DNA from: Nipponacmea schrenckii
Lineage: Eukaryota; Mollusca; Gastropoda; Lottiidae
Assembly: GCA_030562195.1 (NCBI GenBank)
Contig: JAUJPP010000011.1
Coordinates: 310,001-374,000, forward strand
Length of the DNA: 64,000 nucleotides
Direction: 5' to 3'
Part shown: positions 33,632 through 44,394 of the stretch, piece after piece
How the letters are laid out: every line of letters begins with the position of its first letter
How positions within the stretch are numbered: the first letter of the stretch is position 1
Program-made: the position numbers and the translations under genes
Notes under the pieces: model-generated
Seen by the model: the letters and a program-made list of their open reading frames with translations, nothing else
What the model was told of the DNA's origin: nothing
Database searches by the model: none

Positions 33632-35224
33632 ATCCCCAGGCTTCGCGAGGTTCTGACGCAGTGCGTAGCAGTTTTGATATACTCTTTAAAACTACCCCAC
33701 AAAGTATCTATAGAACACTAACATTATTTTACAGAGTAGAAGTCGTTTTTTTTTCAAAGCGTAATTGGTTCGCTGAAACTCGTGTCATGTAGATCGCCCA
33801 AACGCATAATTCAACAAACAGTTTTTAACAATGAAATTCGCAATTTTCAAATGGTAATAAAACGGAAAGTATACATCGTACATCAAAATATAATATATCA
33901 ATGGATAGATCTTTTCGAGAGCTATCACATTTGTGCAGCTCACAAGGTCACCAAATTTCAAGGTTACAATATACGACCATTCGAAGTTTTTATATATTAC
34001 TATCAGGTAAATATCAAAATCAAAATCAAAATTAAAAAATCGGTTTCTAAATATGATTCAGAAATCAATATTACATTCTATAGACATCAAAATTACACGA
34101 ATCGGAGTATCTCCAGAGGCCCCATTTCGATTTTAAAAAAATTACGCACAGTTAGTAGAAAAGAAATACAAAATTCTCAAATACTAAAAAGCGCATTTTT
34201 GGTGGAAATATGTGGTTTTATATATCATTACAAAGAGCAGATAAACCCTAATAAGATTCAATATGAATTTTTGTTATTTATAAATTAGTTCACGTGACAG
34301 AGCTCTTTAAAAATAAAAATCACAAATTTCAATCGTTTATAAAACCGGAAGTAGACATCGGACAACACAAATGAATATATCATTGAATAGATATCATCAA
34401 GGGCAATAAATCGTGTTATGGTCACAAGGTCACCAAAGGTCAAGGTCACCAAATACGGGCCTTTGAAATATTGGTCATTACCAAGAAAATTAAAATGGAA
34501 ATAAAAGAAAATCAAAATAAAAAATCAAAATTCGGCTTCTAACCAAAATTGCGCAATCGACTCTAGTTATTAGATATGAAAAAATAACGAAAATCGCTTT
34601 ATCCCCTGAGGCCCCATTTTGAATTTAACAAAAGTTTGACATTTCAATATGGCGGTTGATCTTTTGCTTCAGGTCCGGATTTTTTCATCTTCGTTTTTTT
34701 GTATGACTATTTGTAGCATGTTGCAAAACGAAGTTTTGAAACATCTTAAGAATTCCGGAAGTTAGGTTTCTAAAATTTACAAGAGAATAACTTCAAAACC
34801 GGAAGTGACGTCAAAAATTTGAAAAATAATTTGAGATCGCATTTAAAATGTCTATCTACTTATAATTTTTCAGATGGATGAGAATAAAATTGTAGAAGTT
34901 GAAAAAAATGCAAATATTGAAATTAAAAATGTCAGCTACAAAAGTAATAAAATTAGCAGTTTTAAACTGCAGTTATGTAGCTAGCAGTTGAAAGAAGCTA
35001 ACAAAAGAAGTTATGTCAAAATCAGTTGAAAAATAAAGATAATAAAGAGCAAAAACCAAAAAAACGCCATTGCCCACAGCTCGTTTCCGGATGCTCTAAA
35101 TGAAGTCATTTCACATTTAACAAATACAAGTCTCGCAGTTTGAATAGGCAATAGCAACTAGTAGTTTGTGGCAAGTTGCCTTCTATGAGAATAATCGAAT
35201 GTGAAATTCGAAAAAAAAAACTAG
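33632..35224 (+). mobile_element. S1: family II unit, first of four in tandem
   Basis: 1593-bp unit from ATCCCCAGGCTTCGCGAGG to a short A-tract and CTAG (35221-35224), no hairpin. Landmarks in order: ACGCAGTGCGT near the 5' end, GTAGATCGCCCAAACGC, AAGGTCACCAAATTTCAAGG, GAGGCCCCATTTCGAT, TTCACGTGACAGAGCTC, AAAACCGGAAGTAGACATCGG, AAAGGTCAAGGTCACC, ATATGGCGGTTGATC, AACTGCAGTTATGTAGCTAG. A 168-codon frame (33782-34288) is a longer version of frames in S2-S5, but has no known domain and is broken in other copies. Not called as a gene. Confidence 0.83.
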
Positions 35225-36823
35225 ATCCCCAGGCTTCGCGAGGTTCTGACGCAATGCGTAGCAGTTTTGTTATACGCTTTAAAACTACCCCACAAAGTAT
35301 CTATAGAACACTAACGTTATTTTACAGAGTATAAGTCGTTTTTTTTCAAAGCATAATTGGTTCGCTGAAACTTGTGTCATGTAGATCGCCCAAACGCATA
35401 ATTCAACAAACAGTTTTTAACAATGAAATTCGCAATTTTCAAATGGTGATAAAACGGAAAGTATACATCGTACATCAAAATAAAATATATCAATGGATAA
35501 ATCTTTTCGAGAGCTATCACATTTGTGTTGCTTACAAGGTCACCAAATTTCAAGGTAACAATATACGACCATTCGAAGTTTTTATATATTACTATCAGGT
35601 AAATATCAAAATCAAAATCAAAATTCAAAAATCGGTTTCCAAATATGATTCAGAAATCGATATTACATTCTATAGACATCAAAATTACGCGAATCGTAGT
35701 ATCTCCAGAGGCCCCATTTCGATTTAAAGAAAATTACGCACAGTTAGTAGAGAAGAAATACAAAATTCTCAAATACTAAAAAGCGCATTTTTGATGGAAA
35801 TATGTGGTTTTATATATCATTACAAAGAGCAGATAAACTGTAATAAGATTCAATATGAATTTTTGTTATTTATAAATTAGTTCACGTGACAGAGCTCTTT
35901 AAAAATAAAAATCACAAATTTCAATCGGTTATAAAACCGGAAGTAGACATCGGACAACACATATGAATATATCATTGAATAGATATCATCAAGGGCAATA
36001 ACTCATGTTCAGGTCACAAGGTCACCAAAGGTCAAGGTCACGAAATACGGGCCTTTGAAATTTTGGTCATTACGAAAAAAATTAAAATGGAAATAAAAGA
36101 ACATCAAAATCAAAATTAAAAAATCGGCTCCCAAATAAAGTTGCGCAATCGACACTAGTCATAAGATATGAAAAAATAATGAAAATCGCTTTATCACCTG
36201 AGGCCCCATTTTTAATTTTACAAAAGTTTAACATTTCAATATGGCGGCTTATCGTTTGCTTCCGGTCTGGATTTTTTCATCTTCCTTTTTTTGTATGACT
36301 ATTTGTAGCATGTTTCAAAACGAATTTTTGAAATATCTTAAGAATTCCGGAAGTTAGGTTTTTAAAATTTACAAGAGAATAACTTCAAAACCGGAAGTGA
36401 TGTCGAAAATTTGAAAAATTATTTAAGATCGCATTAACAATGTTTATCTACCTGTAAGTTTTCAGGTGGATGAGAATAAAACTGTAGAAGTTGAAAAAAA
36501 GCAAAAATTAAAAATAAAAAAGTCAGCTACAAAAGTAATGAAATTAGCAGTTTAAAACTGCAGTTAAGTAGCTAGCAGTTAAAAGTAGCTAACAAAAGAA
36601 GTTCTGTCAAAATCAGTTGAAAAATAGAAGAAATAAACAGCAAAAACCCAAAATAGCGCTATTGCCCACAGCTCGTTTCCGGTTGACCTCAATGGCGTCA
36701 TTTTGCATTTAACAAATACAAGTCACGCAGTTTGAATAGCAGACAGCAACAGGTAGTTTGTGGCATGTTGCCTTCTTAGAGAATAATCGAATGTGAAATT
36801 CGAAAAAAAAAAAAAAAAACTAG
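35225..36823 (+). mobile_element. S2: family II unit, second of four in tandem
   Basis: 1599-bp unit, very similar to S1 and S3. It ends in an A-tract of about 17 bp and CTAG (36820-36823) without a hairpin. The YY1-like block reads ATATGGCGGCTTATCG, and AAAACCGGAAGTAGAC is intact near 35933. Confidence 0.85.
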
Positions 36824-38421
36824 ATCCCCAGGCTTCGCGAGGTTCTGACGCAGTGCGTAGCAGATTTGATATACGCTTTAAAACTACCCCACAAAGTATA
36901 TATAGAACACTAACATTATTTTACAGAGTATAAGTCGTTTTTTTTTCAAAGCATAATTGGTACGCTGAAACTCGTGTCATGTAGATCGCCCAAACGCATA
37001 ATTCAACAAACAGTTTTTAACAATGAAATTCGCAATTTTCAAATGGTGATAAAACGGAAAGTATACATCGTACCTCAAAATATAATATATCAATGGATAG
37101 ATCTTTTCGAGAGCTATCACATTTGTGCAGCTCACAAGGTCACCAAATTTCAAGGTTACAATATACGACCATTCGAAGTTTTTATATATTACTATCAGGT
37201 AAATATCAAAATCAAAATCAAAATTCAAAAATCGGTTTCCAAATATGATTCAGAAATCGTTATTACATTCTATAGACATCAAAATTACACGAATCGGATT
37301 ATCTCCAGAGGCCCCATTTCGATTTAAAGAAAATTACGCACAGTTAGTAGAGAAGAAATACAAAATTCTCAAATACTAAAAAGCGCATTTTTTGTGGAAA
37401 TATGTGGTTTTATATATCATTACAAAGAGCAGATAAAATGTAATAAGATTCAATATGAATTTTTGTTATTCATAAATTAGTTCACGTGACAGAGCTCTTT
37501 AAAAATAAAAATCACAAATTTCAATCGGTTATAAAACCGGAAGTAGACATCGGACAACACATATGACTATATCATTGAATAGATATCATCAAGGGCAATA
37601 ACTCGTGTTCAGGTCACAAGGTTACCAAAGGTCAAGTTCACGAAATATTGGCCTTTGAAATTTTGGTCATTACCAAAAAAATTAAAATGGAAATAAAAGA
37701 ACATCAAAATCAAAATTCAAAAATCGGCTCCCAAGTATAATTGCGCAATCGACTTTAGTCATAAGATATCAAAAAATAATGAAAATCGCTTTATCACCTG
37801 AGGCCCCATTTTTAATTTTACAAAAGTTTAACATTTCAATATGGCGTCTTATCTTTTGCTTCCGGTCCGGATTTTTTCACCTTCGTTTTTTTGTATGACT
37901 ATTTGTAGCATGTTGCAAAACGAATTTTTGAAATATCTTAAGAATTCCGGAAGTTAGGTTTTTAACATTTACAAGAGAATAACTTCAAAACCGGAAGTGA
38001 TGTCGAAAATTTAAAAAATTATTTTAGATCGCATTAACAATGTCTATCTACCTGTAAGTTTTCAGGTGGATGAGAATATAACTGTAGAAGTTGAAAAAAA
38101 ACGCAAAAATTAAAAATAAAAAAGTCAGCTACAAAAGTAATGAAATTAGCAGTTTAAAACTGCAGTTAAGTAGCTAGCAGTTTAAAGAAGCTAACAAAAG
38201 AAGTTCTGTCAAAATCAGTTGAAAACTAAAGGAAATAAACAGCAAAAACCCAAATTAGCGCTATTGCCCACAGCTCGTTTCCGGTTGACCTCAATGACGT
38301 CATTTTGCATTTAAAAAATGGTAGTCTCGGAGATTGAATAGCAGACAGCAACAGGTAGTTTGTAGCAAGTTGCTTTCTTAGAGAAAAAGCGAGGGTAAAA
38401 TTCGAAAAAAAAAAAAACTAG
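36824..38421 (+). mobile_element. S3: family II unit, third of four in tandem
   Basis: 1598-bp unit; length agrees with S2 to one base. No hairpin, CTAG at 38418-38421. The core ATGGCGGC is changed to ATGGCGTC near 37841. The 3' flank before the A-tract (GAAAAAGCGAGGGTAAAATT) differs from S2 and is closer to S5. Confidence 0.85.
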
Positions 38422-40072
38422 ATCCCCAGGCTTCGCGAGGTTCTGACGCAGTGCGTAGCAATTTTGGTATTCGCTTTAAAACTACCCCACAAAGTATCTG
38501 TAGAACACTAACATTATTTTACAGAGTATAAGTCGTTTTATTTCAAAGCATAATTGGTTCGCTGAAACTCGTGTCATGTAGATCGCCCAAACGCATAATT
38601 CAACAAACAGTTTTTAACAATGAAATTCGCAATTTTCAAATGGTGATAAAACGGAAAGTATACATCGTACATCAAAATATAATATATCAATGGATAGATA
38701 TTTTCGAGAGCTATCACATTTGTGCAGCTCGAAAGGTCACCAAAGGTCAAGGTTACAATATATGACCATTTGAAGTTTTTATATATTACTATCAGATAAA
38801 TATCAAAATCAAAATCAAAATTCAAAAATCGGTTTCCAAATATAATTCAGCAATCGATATTACATTCTATAGGCATCAAAATTACACGAATCAGAACATC
38901 TCCAGAGCCCCCATTTCGATTTAAAGAAAATTACGCACAGTTAGTAGAGAAGAAAATACAAAATTTTCAAATACTAAAAAGCGCACTTTTGATGGAAACA
39001 TGTGGATTTATATATCATTACAAAGAGAGGATAAACTGTAAACAGATTCAATATGAATTTTTGTTTTTTATAAATAAGTTCGCGTGACAGAGCTCTTTAA
39101 AAATAAAAATCACAAATTTCAATCGTCTATAAAACCGGAAGTAATTATCGGACAACACAAATGAATATATCAGTGGATAGATATCATCAAGGGCAATAAA
39201 TCGTGTTCAGGTCAAAGGGTCACCAAAGGTCATGGTCACGAAATACAGGCCTTTGAAGTTTTGGTCATTACCAAAAAAATTAAAATGGAAATAAAAGAAA
39301 ATTAAAATCAAAATTCAAAAATCGGCTCCCAAATATGATTGCTCAATCGACTCTAGTTATTAGATATGAAAAAATAACAAAAATCGCTTTATCCCCTGAG
39401 GCCCCATTTTGAATTTTACAAAAGTTTGACATTTCAATATGGCGGCTTATCTTTTGCTTCCGGTCCAGATTTTCTCATCTTATTTTTTTTGAATAACTAT
39501 TTCTAACATATTGCAAAAAGAATTTTTGAAATATCTAAAGAATTCCGGAAGTGGATTTTTAAAATTTACAGGCGAATAACGTCGAATCCGGAAGTGATGT
39601 CGAAAATTTGAAAAATAGTTTTGATCGCATTAAAAATGTCTATCTACCTGTAAGTTTTCGGGTGAATTGAAATAAAATTGTAGAAGTTAAAAAAAACGCA
39701 AAAATTGAAATGAAAAAAGTCAGCTACAAAAGTAATGAAATTAGCAGTTTAAAACTGCAGTTATGTAGCTAGCAATTTAAAGAAGCTAGCAAAAGAAGTT
39801 CTGTCAAAATCAATCGAAAACTAGAGGTAATAAATAGCAAAAACCAAAATAGCGCTATTGCCCACAGCTCGTTTCCGGTTGACCAAAATGACGTCATTTT
39901 GCATTTAACAAATACAAGTCACGCAGTTTGAATAGCAGACAGCAACAGGTAGTTTGTGGCATGTTGCCTTCTTAGAGAATAATCGAATGTGAAATTCGAA
40001 AAAAAAAAAAAAAAAAAAAAAAAAAACATTTCGAAAACAAAGCAGTGCGTTCGATGAACGCACTGCAACTAG
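38422..40072 (+). mobile_element. S4: family II unit, last of four in tandem, with hairpin
   Basis: 1651-bp unit and the only one of the four with a complete 3' end: A-tract, ACATTTCGAAAACAAA, hairpin (40042-40066), AACTAG (CTAG 40069-40072). Near the 5' end GCAGTGCGT (38448-38456) is complementary to ACGCACTGC (40058-40066). ACGCAGTGCGT (38446-38456) is itself a small palindrome. Confidence 0.85.
40042..40066 (+). other. 3' terminal hairpin of S4 (family II type)
   Basis: 11-bp perfect stem GCAGTGCGTTC/GAACGCACTGC, loop GAT, 2 nt from CTAG. Confidence 0.88.
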
Positions 40073-42004
40073 AGCCACACGTGGCACAGAGTGGGACTTT
40101 GCTAACGTTGCAAAATTGCAACAAACAGGCCGAAACATCTGATTTTCTGGGAGAAACTGGCCAAAGAAACGAGGTATCTGTGTGCAAAGAATTTTTTGGA
40201 AAAACGTTATTTCCTACAGATGTAAAGCGCTGACCGATATAACTGGTAAATTGGAATTTACCCGTATGTGCCACGCCCATCTAAGTTACTTTTGCGTAAA
40301 TCTAATCTCATACAAAATATATATTCATGGTACAAACTTGAAGCTTGTACATCTAATAGATCACGAGATATACACAAATACGTTTCAAAAAAGCAAAATG
40401 TACTTTAGTTTTAAAAGTCCAAAAATTAAATTTTTATTTTAAAAACTTTTGTTGTGCATCGCTGGAAAGAGGACAAAAGGCGCCTTCGGAATGTGAAAAA
40501 AATAATCCTCTAAATTAATTAGTTCACGCTCTAGAGCAGTCCAACGTTGCAAATTTTGCTGCTTTCGAGCAGCTATAAAACCGGAAATAGACGTCAGAAG
40601 TCTAATGCCAAATTGTCAACTGATAGTTAAAGTCAGTGACCAATGACCTTATAAAGGTCAAGGTCACCAAAGGTCAAAGTCACTAGAAATAAGCCCCCAA
40701 ACTAAAAAAAACTGATTTTTTGCAAATGTCGCAAAATTGCAACAAACAGGCAGAAACATTTGATTTTTTGGGATAAACTGGCCAAAGTAATGAGATATAT
40801 GTAGGCAAGGTACTTTTTTGAAGTTCACCCGGATGTGCCACGCCCATCTCGTTTTTTTTGGAGGGGAATCTAATCATATTCAAAATGTATATTCACAGTA
40901 AAAATTTGAAGCTTGTACAGCTAATAGATCACGAGATATACACACATACATTTCAAACAAGCGAAAATACGGCAAAATGTACTTTTCTTTGCAAAAATCA
41001 AAAACTTCAATTTTCAGTTTACAAACTTTTGTTATATATCGTTGGAAAGAGGACAAAAACAATCTAAGAATCTGAAAAAATTAACACTCTAAATTAATTA
41101 GGTCACGCTCTAGAGCAGCCCAAAGTTGCGAATTTTGCTGTTTTCGGGCAGCTATAAAACCGGAAGTAGACGTCGTAGGTCAAAGTTCAAAGTATCAACT
41201 GATAGCCAAAGTCAATGAACTTTGACCTACTAAAGGTCAGGGTCGTCAAAGGTCAAGGTCACGAGAAATAAGCCCCCAAACTTAGAAAAAATTCAACCGG
41301 ATGTTGCAAAATTGCAAAAGTGAAATTCAAAAATCGGTTACCATAATTTTTTGCGCAATCAACTAAGCTTTCCAGAAATATAAACATCACGCAAATCGCT
41401 CTTACCGTAGAGGCCCCATTTTGAGTTTTACAAAAAAGTGAATTTCAAGATGGCGGCCAAAGTATTACTTCCGGTCTGGATTTTTTTTTTAAATCGGCCA
41501 GTTTTTTTAAAAAGATATTGTTCAACACAAGTTTCAATGACCCGTGACAATTAGACCGGAAGTAGACCGAAAATCAGAGATTTCAACTTTGAACCCTTTT
41601 TGAGCTTAAACCGGAAGTGACGCAAAATATTTGACAATGTCATTTTGTTCAGATTTATAGTCTCTCTTAGCACCTAAAATTGGAACTTAATCGGACAGAA
41701 ATTTAGAAAATGGTAAAAAAATTCGAAAATACGGCAAAAGATTGTCTGCTACGAATTTTCGAAATTCGATTTTTTTAACTGCTATCCTATTGGATATTGT
41801 ATGTAGAATCTGAAAATGAAAACCCGATGAAAATCGGGCCAAAATTGCGCCTTCTAGAGCCGAAAAACTGTTTTTTGCAAATGTTGCACTGTTGCACTTC
41901 TGGTTTTGCAAAAATGTTCCAATTTATATTCACATATTCACATATTTATAAAGACATTTCGAAAACAAACTGGGACTTTGCTGAAAGCAAAGTCCCACAA
42001 CTAG
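40073..42004 (+). mobile_element. R10: family I unit, B3, internal deletions
   Basis: 1932-bp unit: A1 about 40073-40703, A2 about 40704-41282, B3 about 41283-41950, hairpin, CTAG (42001-42004). A2 lacks about 60 bp at 40820, where TACTTTTTTGA joins AGTTCACCCGG. B3 (AAATCGGCCAGTTTTTTT, ACCCGTGACAATTAGACC) is found only here and in R12. The end of B and the A-tract are missing: TTTATATTCACATATTCAC runs directly to ACATTTCGAAAACAAAC. Confidence 0.8.
41972..41996 (+). other. 3' terminal hairpin of R10 (family I, 11-bp stem)
   Basis: Stem GGGACTTTGCT/AGCAAAGTCCC, loop GAA. This end has no preceding A-tract. Confidence 0.87.
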
Positions 42005-44394
42005 AGCCACACGTGGCACAGAGTGGGACTTTGCTAACGTTGCAAAATTGCAACAAACAGCCCGAAACATTTGATTTTCTGGGAGAATCTGGCCAAAGCA
42101 ACGAGGTATCTGTGTGCAAAGTACTTTTTTGAAAAACGTTTTTTCCTACAGATGTAAAGCGCTGACCGATATAAGTGAGGAATTGGAAGTTTACCCGGAT
42201 GTGCCACGCCCATCTCATTTATTTTGGCGTAAATCTAATCACATTTGAAATATATATTCGCGGTACAAATTTGAAGCTTGTACAACTAATAGATCACGAA
42301 ATATACACAAATCCATTTCAAAAAAACAAAATGTACTTTAATTTTAAAAGTGCAAAAATTAAATTTTTATTTTCAAAATTTTTGTTATACATCGCTGGAA
42401 AGTGGACAAAAAGCGCCTTAAGAATCTGAAAAAAAATAACCCTCTAAAATAATTAGGTCACGCTCTAGAGCAGTCCAAAGTTGTATATTTTGCTGTTTTC
42501 GGGCAGATATAAAACCAGAAGTAGACGTCGAAGGTAAAATATCAATTTGTCAACTGAAAGCCAAAGTCCGTGACCTATGACCTTGTAAAGCTCAAGGTCA
42601 CCAAAGGTCAAGGTCACGAGAAAGAAGCCCCACAACTCGAAAAATAACTGATACTTGTTGCTAGTGTTACAAATTGCAACAAACAGGCCGAAGCATCTGA
42701 TTTTTCGGGATCCACTGGCCAAAGCAATGAGGTATCTGTGTGCAAGGTACTTTTTTTTAAAACGTTATTTCCTACAGCCGTAATTCGCTGACCTATATAA
42801 ATGGTAAAATGGAATTTTACCCGGATGTGCCACGACCATCTCATTTTTTTTTATATGACTGTAATCACTTTCAAAATGTATATTCACGTTACAAATTTGA
42901 AGCATGTACATCTAATAGATCACGAGATATACACACATACATTTCTAAAAAACGTCAATACGGCAAAATGTACTTTTATTTTCAAAATCAAAAAATTCAA
43001 TTTTCATTTTAAAAACCTTTGTTATACATCGTTGGAAAGAGGACAAAAAGCACTTTAAGAATCTGAAAAAAATAACACTCTAAATTAATTAGGTCACGCT
43101 CTAGAGCAGTCCAAATTTGCGAATTTCGCTGTTTTTGGGCAGCCATAAAACCGGAAGTAGACGTCGGAGGTCAAAGTATCAACTGATAGCCAAGGTCAAT
43201 GACCTTTGACCTACTAAAGGTCATGGTCACCAAAGGTCAAGGTCACGAGAAATAAGCCCCCAAACTTTGAAAAAATTCAACCGGATGTTGCAAAAATGCA
43301 AAAGCGAAATTCAAAAATCGACTTCCAATGTTTTTTTGCAATTTTTATGTTCTTTCATTTGACACCAAATTCATCTCAATCGGATAAGCCATAATCTCTG
43401 AATTAAATTCGCTCAATTTCAGAAAAATCAAAATGGCGGCGAAAGTTGCGCATGCGGCCTTGATTTTATTTTCTTCGTTTTTTTGTATGGCTAATGGCTA
43501 CATGATGAAACAAGTTTGAATCTCATACATTAATAAAACCGGAAGTTATTCAACCGGACGTAAAGCTCCATTTTTTGCAGAAACCGGAAGTGACGCAAAA
43601 ATTTTGACCTACTTTTTGAAAATAGTTTCATGGGCTTCTTATGCCCAATTTTTTTCAGATCGATCACACTAAAAACAACAAAGTTGCTAAAAATTGTAAA
43701 ATACGGCAAAAAAATGTGTGCAACGAATTTTTGAAAATTGAAACTATTGAACTGCTATCTGATCAGAAGTTACTTGCAGATTCCAAAAATGAAAACCCGA
43801 AGAAAATCGATCAAAAATTGCGCCAGCTAGAGCCAATTTGCTACTTTTTAGGTTTGTTGCAACGCAGCACTTCCGGTTTTGCAAAAATGTTCCATTTTAT
43901 ATTTATGCAACACGTCGCCACTACAGAAGGTCTAGAGAAGTTGAGTCAATGTTGCAACTATTGCAGTCTAGGCGCAGTGAGGTGTGTAAATTTCGAAAAA
44001 AAAAAAAAAAAAAAAAAGGGACATTTCGAAAACAAACTGGGACTTTGCGGTATTTTCGAATTTTGAAATTTTGAAATTGCTATCTTGTTGGAAATTATTT
44101 CAAGTTTCCAAAAATGCAAACCCGACGAAAATCGATTGAAAATTGCGACTTCTAGAGCCACTGACCGACTTTTTAGGTATGTTGCAATGCAGCACTTCCG
44201 GTTTTGCAAAAATGTTCCATTTTATATTTATGCAACACGTCGCCACTACAGAAGGTCTAGAGAAGTTGAGACAATGTTGCAACTATTGCAGTCTAGGCGC
44301 AGTGAGGTGTGTAAATTTCGAAAAAAAAAAAAAAAAAAGAATTGACAAACCGAAAACAAACTGGGACTTTGCGGTAGCAAAGTCCCACAACTAG
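42005..44394 (+). mobile_element. R11: recombinant family I unit, B2 plus second B end
   Basis: 2390-bp unit. A1 about 42005-42640, A2 about 42641-43265, B2 about 43266-43996, an A-tract, ACATTTCGAAAACAAAC, and then only the first hairpin arm and loop (44039-44052). There the sequence switches to the middle of another B domain (TTTTCGAATTTTGAAATT), which runs through a second B 3' end, a second A-tract, a complete hairpin (44363-44386) and CTAG (44391-44394). It looks like a template switch in the hairpin loop. Confidence 0.8.
44363..44386 (+). other. 3' terminal hairpin of R11 (family I type)
   Basis: 10-bp stem GGGACTTTGC/GCAAAGTCCC, loop GGTA, then ACAACTAG. Confidence 0.87.

Noticed and set aside
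33782..34288. 168-codon frame in S1 as a possible gene of family II
   Set aside because: S2 and S3 stop at 117 codons and S5 at 61. The frame starts in a DNA-conserved block and has low-complexity Lys/Ile-rich sequence with no recognisable domain.
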